NCBI GenBank assembly: GCA_015494035.1
Contig: WGBZ01000034.1
Span: forward strand, 1 to 8,838
DNA length: 8,838 nucleotides
From: Lysobacterales bacterium
GTDB lineage: Bacteria > Pseudomonadota > Gammaproteobacteria > Xanthomonadales > Marinicellaceae
Direction of reading: 5' to 3'
The position numbers were made by a program, and so were the translations under genes. Each line of letters begins with the position of its first letter. Within the stretch, counting starts at the first letter, position 1. Below are positions 5,576-8,838 of this stretch, in pieces. The notes under the pieces were generated by a model, which saw only the letters and a program-made list of their open reading frames with translations, made no database searches and was not told where the DNA came from.

Positions 5576-7963
5576 ATGAAATTCAACGAAAAATGGTTGC
5601 GCGAATGGGTGAATCCCGCCATAGACACCGATACCCTAGCTGAGCAGTTAACCCTGGCGGGGCTGGAAGTGGATGGCATGGCGCCGGCTGCCGGTGAGTT
5701 TTCCCAAGTGGTGGTTGGAGAAATCATCGCCTGCGACAAACACCCGGATGCAGATAAACTGCAAGTGTGTGCGGTGGATGTGGGGCAGGCCGAGCCGCTG
5801 CAAATTGTATGTGGCGCGCCCAATGCCCGCACAGGGCTGAAAGCGCCGTTGGCGCTGGTGGGAGCGGTTTTGCCAGGGAACTTCAAAATCAAAAAATCCC
5901 GCCTGCGCGGGGTGGATTCCCATGGCATGTTGTGTTCGGCGGTGGAACTGGGCCTGAGTGATGACCATTCGGGCTTGCTGGAGCTGCCGGATGACGCCCC
6001 GGTGGGCAAGGACTTGCGCGACTACCTGGATCTGGATGATACCGTGATTGAGGTGGACCTGACCCCCAATCGCGCTGACTGCTTTAGCCTGCGTGGCCTG
6101 GCTGGTGAAGTGGCTGCACTCAATCGCCTGCCGGTGCAGGCTCCGGATTGTGAACCGGTGGCGGCCGCTGCAGAGGACATCATGCCGGTCAATGTGACAG
6201 CCACTGAAGATTGCCCACGGTACCTGAGCCGGGTCATCACAGGCCTTGATCCCAAGGCAGCAACGCCCGTCTGGATGAGCGAAAAGCTGCGTCGTTGTGG
6301 CCTGCGCAGCATCCACCCGGTGGTGGATGTCACCAACTACGTCATGCTGGAGCTGGGACAACCCCTGCATGCGTTTGACAAGCAGCGCATTGGCGACACC
6401 ATTGAAGTGCGGCGCGCCCGCCCCGGCGAAAAAATCACCTTGCTGGATGGCAAGGAAGCCACACTGGATGACTCCTACCTGCTGATCAGCGACAGCCAAC
6501 GCCCGTTGGCCATCGCTGGCGTCATGGGCGGTGGGGACAGCGGCGTGAGTGAGGCCACAACGGACATTGTGCTGGAATCGGCCTGGTTCAAACCCTCCAC
6601 CATCATGGGCAAGTCTCGCACCTTGGGCATTCACACCGAATCAGCCCACCGCTTTGAACGGGGCGTGGACCCGCAATTGCAAGGAATGGCCATGGAACGG
6701 GCCACAGCCTTATTGCTCGAAATCACCGGAGGAACGCCCGGCCCGGTGAATGAAGTGCTTTCGGTAGAACACCTGCCACAACCTGCAGAAATTACACTAC
6801 CCCGAAAGCGCATCCGCCAGGTGCTGGGAGTGGACTTGACTGATGAACAGGTTCAGGAAATTTTGGAAAGCCTGAACATGCGAGTCTCCACCGTGGACGA
6901 CGGCTGGCGCGTGATCCCACCCAGTTACCGGGTTGACCTGGCAATTGCCGAAGATCTGATCGAAGAGATCGCCCGTCTGGTGGGCTATGACCGCCTTCCC
7001 AGCGCCAACCTGTCTGGGGAGCTGGCCATCGAACCGCTACCCGAGGCCGTAATGGCGGAAAACCGCCTGCGCGATGCCCTGGTGGATCACGGCTATCTGG
7101 AGGCCATCAACTACAGTTTTGTGCCTGAAAAACTGATGCAGCAGACCCGGCAGTCGGGGCCATTCATTGACTTGGCCAATCCATTGAATGAAGACATGGC
7201 CATCATGCGTCCGCAGCTTTTCCCGGGCTTGTTGCTGAATCTCGGGAACAACCTGCGGCGCCAACAGGCCGATGTGCGCTTGTTTGAACTGGGCACGGTT
7301 TTTGACAAACAGCCTGGCGAGAACACCCCTTATCAGGAATCCCAGCACCTGGCAGCGGTGCGCAGTGGTTGGCAACATGATGAAACATGGGCTTTCGAGA
7401 AAAAGCCCATGGACTTTTTTGATATGAAGGGTGATCTGGAAGCGGTGTTGAAACTCAACCGCCAGCCTTACGCTTTTCGTCCGGCCACCAAACCCTGGTT
7501 ACACCCGGGCCGCTCAGCGGATGTGATTGTGGATGAGCAGGTGGTTGGCTGGCTGGGACAGATCCACCCTCAGGTGGCCAAGGCCCTGGGGATTAAAAAA
7601 GACGTTTATGCCATGGAACTGGACGCCAGCGCCATTCGTCAGTCGGCCTTGCCACGCCATGAAGAGGTGTCAAAATTCCCGGCCGTGCGGCGTGATTTGG
7701 CTGTTATGGTCAAGATCAGTGTTAACTTTGATGAAATCAGGGCCGTCATTGAAGCCATTGCTGGCCCGCTGTTAAAGCAGGTGATATTGTTTGACGTTTA
7801 CACCGGTGAGAGCGTGGAATCCGGATGCAAAAGTCTGGCTATTGGCTTGATTTTACAGGAAAAAAACAGAACTTTATCGGATAAAGAGGTAGACAAGGTG
7901 GTGGATGAGATTGTATCCTCTTTGAAGGATGAGTTGCAGGCTGAAATCAGAGGTAGCGGATGA
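5576..7963 (+). CDS. pheT: Phenylalanine--tRNA ligase, beta subunit
   Basis: PheT is the large subunit of PheRS; it binds tRNA-Phe and removes mischarged Tyr. The 795 aa equal the E. coli length. Domains in order: N-terminal helix (1-38); tRNA-binding OB-fold domain (about 40-150, with [13 protein letters not shown] and CGAPN); B3/B4 editing domain (about 205-390, with [22 protein letters not shown] at 247-268 and [12 protein letters not shown] at 355-366); B5 domain (about 400-475); a catalytic-like core (about 485-690); and a C-terminal FDX-ACB anticodon-binding domain (about 700-793, [12 protein letters not shown] at 701-712). No truncation or frameshift is seen. The ATG has only a poor Shine-Dalgarno match in an A-rich stretch, so translation may be coupled to pheS. 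Its stop overlaps the ihfA start by 4 nt (ATGA), which supports one transcript. Confidence 0.98.
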   Translation: MKFNEKWLREWVNPAIDTDTLAEQLTLAGLEVDGMAPAAGEFSQVVVGEIIACDKHPDADKLQVCAVDVGQAEPLQIVCGAPNARTGLKAPLALVGAVLPGNFKIKKSRLRGVDSHGMLCSAVELGLSDDHSGLLELPDDAPVGKDLRDYLDLDDTVIEVDLTPNRADCFSLRGLAGEVAALNRLPVQAPDCEPVAAAAEDIMPVNVTATEDCPRYLSRVITGLDPKAATPVWMSEKLRRCGLRSIHPVVDVTNYVMLELGQPLHAFDKQRIGDTIEVRRARPGEKITLLDGKEATLDDSYLLISDSQRPLAIAGVMGGGDSGVSEATTDIVLESAWFKPSTIMGKSRTLGIHTESAHRFERGVDPQLQGMAMERATALLLEITGGTPGPVNEVLSVEHLPQPAEITLPRKRIRQVLGVDLTDEQVQEILESLNMRVSTVDDGWRVIPPSYRVDLAIAEDLIEEIARLVGYDRLPSANLSGELAIEPLPEAVMAENRLRDALVDHGYLEAINYSFVPEKLMQQTRQSGPFIDLANPLNEDMAIMRPQLFPGLLLNLGNNLRRQQADVRLFELGTVFDKQPGENTPYQESQHLAAVRSGWQHDETWAFEKKPMDFFDMKGDLEAVLKLNRQPYAFRPATKPWLHPGRSADVIVDEQVVGWLGQIHPQVAKALGIKKDVYAMELDASAIRQSALPRHEEVSKFPAVRRDLAVMVKISVNFDEIRAVIEAIAGPLLKQVILFDVYTGESVESGCKSLAIGLILQEKNRTLSDKEVDKVVDEIVSSLKDELQAEIRGSG

Positions 7964-8262
7964 CAATCACGAAAACCGACCTGGCAGAAGCCCTGTACAT
8001 GGATGTGGGGCTTAACAAGCGTGAAGCCAGTGAGCTGGTCGATGCTTTTTTCAACCTGATCAAAGATACGCTGGCCGATGGCCATGGAATTAAACTGTCC
8101 GGATTTGGCAATTTTGAGTTGCGAGACAAGAAAGCCAGGCCGGGAAGAAACCCGAAAACCCTGGAAGAAATCCCCATATCCGCCCGCCGGGTGGTGGCCT
8201 TCAAACCGGGTCAAAAACTAAAAATGACAATCGAGACCTATGCTGGATCAAGACCACAATAA
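7960..8262 (+). CDS. ihfA: Integration host factor, alpha subunit
   Basis: IHF-alpha pairs with IHF-beta (ihfB, not in this window) to bind and sharply bend DNA at specific sites, aiding recombination, replication and transcription. The 100-aa product (E. coli: 99) shows the HU/IHF fold: N-terminal helices ([13 protein letters not shown]..., 1-40), [13 protein letters not shown] (45-57) and the DNA-contacting arm RPGRNPKT (60-67), in which Pro65 is the residue that intercalates into [21 protein letters not shown] (71-88) is the family signature. The RPGRNPKT arm and collinearity mark IHF-alpha rather than HU. AGAGGT (7949-7954) precedes the ATG by 5 nt, and the start overlaps the pheT stop as ATGA. 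Linkage of ihfA to pheT is known in many gammaproteobacteria. Confidence 0.97.
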   Translation: MTITKTDLAEALYMDVGLNKREASELVDAFFNLIKDTLADGHGIKLSGFGNFELRDKKARPGRNPKTLEEIPISARRVVAFKPGQKLKMTIETYAGSRPQ

Positions 8263-8596
8263 ATCACTGCCTCCCATTCCAGCCAAGCGTTATTTCACCA
8301 TCGGTGAGGTGAGTGAGTTATGTAATGTCAAACCCCACGTCCTGCGTTATTGGGAGAATGAATTTCCTGATCTGAAACCGGTCAAGCGGCGTGGCAACCG
8401 GCGTTACTACCAACGTCACGATGTGATCATGATTCGTCAGATTCGCAGCCTGCTGTATAACCATGGTTACACCATCAGCGGGGCCCGTCAGAAGCTGTCC
8501 GGCACTAAAACCGAAAAGGAAGCCAGCAAGTCCTATCAAATCATTCAGCAAACCGTGTCGGAACTGGAAGAGATCCTGGATCTGCTCAAGTCCTGA
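8240..8596 (+). CDS. Small MerR-family transcriptional regulator encoded after ihfA
   Basis: The 118-aa product has a MerR-type winged helix-turn-helix: [25 protein letters not shown] (18-42), then the wing with [14 protein letters not shown] (49-62) and a second helical pair (63-86, [16 protein letters not shown]). A short C-terminal helix (about 92-117) would form the antiparallel dimer coiled coil. There is no C-terminal effector-binding domain and no Cys cluster for metals, so the inducing signal, if any, is unknown. Similar short MerR proteins are found directly after ihfA in Pseudomonas and relatives, and the first residues MLDQDHN resemble that group, which supports ATG 8240. The gene overlaps the ihfA end by 23 nt and has no good Shine-Dalgarno sequence, so translation is probably coupled. 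Targets are unknown; I do not assign a symbol. Confidence 0.9.
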   Translation: MLDQDHNKSLPPIPAKRYFTIGEVSELCNVKPHVLRYWENEFPDLKPVKRRGNRRYYQRHDVIMIRQIRSLLYNHGYTISGARQKLSGTKTEKEASKSYQIIQQTVSELEEILDLLKS

Positions 8597-8617
8597 ATTG
8601 CGCCTATTGACCTGATT

Positions 8618-8655
8618 CCCGAGCAACCGGGTTTATGGTTTGTTTTTTTCTTTTT
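8618..8655 (+). terminator. Weak candidate rho-independent terminator after the MerR-family gene
   Basis: CCCG (8618-8621) pairs with CGGG (8628-8631) around a 6-nt loop, or alternatively AACC (8625-8628) with GGTT (8637-8640). A very T-rich tract with seven T at 8643-8649 and five or more T after one C follows. The T-tract is convincing but the stems are short. It sits 21 nt after the last protein gene, where the operon would be expected to end. Confidence 0.4.
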
Positions 8656-8679
8656 TCCCTCCGGATGGCATAAAAAAGC

Positions 8680-8707
8680 TTGCCAATTTTGCTGTTCGGA
8701 TTAAAAT
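8680..8707 (+). promoter_or_regulatory. Probable sigma70-type promoter of the tRNA-Pro gene
   Basis: TTGCCA (8680-8685, 5 of 6 consensus bases) and TAAAAT (8702-8707, 5 of 6) are separated by 16 nt. The start would be near 8714, about 56 nt before the tRNA. A second -10-like box TACAAT lies at 8742-8747, closer to the tRNA, but with only a poor -35 box. The first pair is the best promoter match seen on the plus strand of the window. Confidence 0.5.
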
Positions 8708-8769
8708 GCACGCACAGTAATTCCACCGACGATAATTTCAGTACAATCACTGTCGGAAGATCGAAAAAT

Positions 8770-8838
8770 CGGAGCGTAGCGCAGCCTGGTAGCGCACCAC
8801 AATGGGGTTGTGGGGGTCGGAGGTTCGAATCCTCTCGC
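8770..8838 (+). tRNA. tRNA-Pro, anticodon GGG, cut by the right window edge
   Basis: The first 69 nt of a tRNA are visible. The acceptor 5' strand CGGAGCG begins at 8770, with the C1 start typical of tRNA-Pro. A GCGC/GCGC D stem encloses AGCCTGGTA, and the anticodon stem CCACA/TGTGG encloses ATGGGGT, giving anticodon GGG (Pro codons CCC and CCU). The T arm GGAGG/CCTCT holds loop TTCGAAT. The last acceptor bases and the 3' CCA fall outside the window; the visible CGC pairs with the end of the 5' strand. The sequence resembles the E. coli proL tRNA. Confidence 0.94.

Noticed and set aside
5648..6634. Long minus-strand reading frame (328 codons) inside pheT, with similar ones at 4838-5557 and 5173-6009
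   Set aside because: These are shadows of pheS and pheT, whose full-length domain matches leave no doubt about the coding strand.

Overview
The window is a conserved gammaproteobacterial translation locus. The protein sequences and the order thrS-infC-rpmI-rplT-pheS-pheT-ihfA-merR-like gene-tRNA-Pro, with a tRNA-Val gene upstream, match the arrangement known from Pseudomonas and related gammaproteobacteria. I cannot name the genus from the sequence alone. Base composition looks moderate and even, and no gene looks foreign.

Layout. Positions 1-473 (minus strand) hold the N-terminal part of an EAL-domain protein that runs off the left edge, with a good sigma70-type promoter at 545-573. A tRNA-Val(GAC) gene with its own promoter lies at 681-755 on the plus strand and is followed by a possible terminator. 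The long gene-free stretch 756-1187 carries a 166-bp palindromic, MITE-like element at 990-1155 that ends 32 bp before the thrS start codon. All remaining genes are on the plus strand: thrS (1188-3095), infC (3115-3636, apparently with a non-AUG start, ATC), a structured 198-nt spacer, rpmI (3835-4029), rplT (4044-4400), a 140-nt spacer with a strong terminator and a competing hairpin, pheS (4541-5548), pheT (5576-7963), ihfA (7960-8262), a MerR-type regulator gene (8240-8596), and a tRNA-Pro(GGG) gene (8770 onward) cut by the right edge.

How the genes work together. Threonyl- and phenylalanyl-tRNA synthetases, initiation factor IF3 and ribosomal proteins L35 and L20 all serve protein synthesis. 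IHF-alpha is a nucleoid protein that is co-transcribed with pheT in many gammaproteobacteria. Regulation appears layered: a rare infC start codon (fits IF3 autocontrol), hairpins before rpmI-rplT (fits L20 autocontrol), and a terminator/antiterminator-like arrangement before pheST (fits attenuation). These readings combine visible structures with knowledge of the E. coli homologous operon.

I found no evidence of a wholly new system. The points most worth a second look are the palindromic element upstream of thrS, the pheS leader, the infC-rpmI leader and the ATC start of infC.
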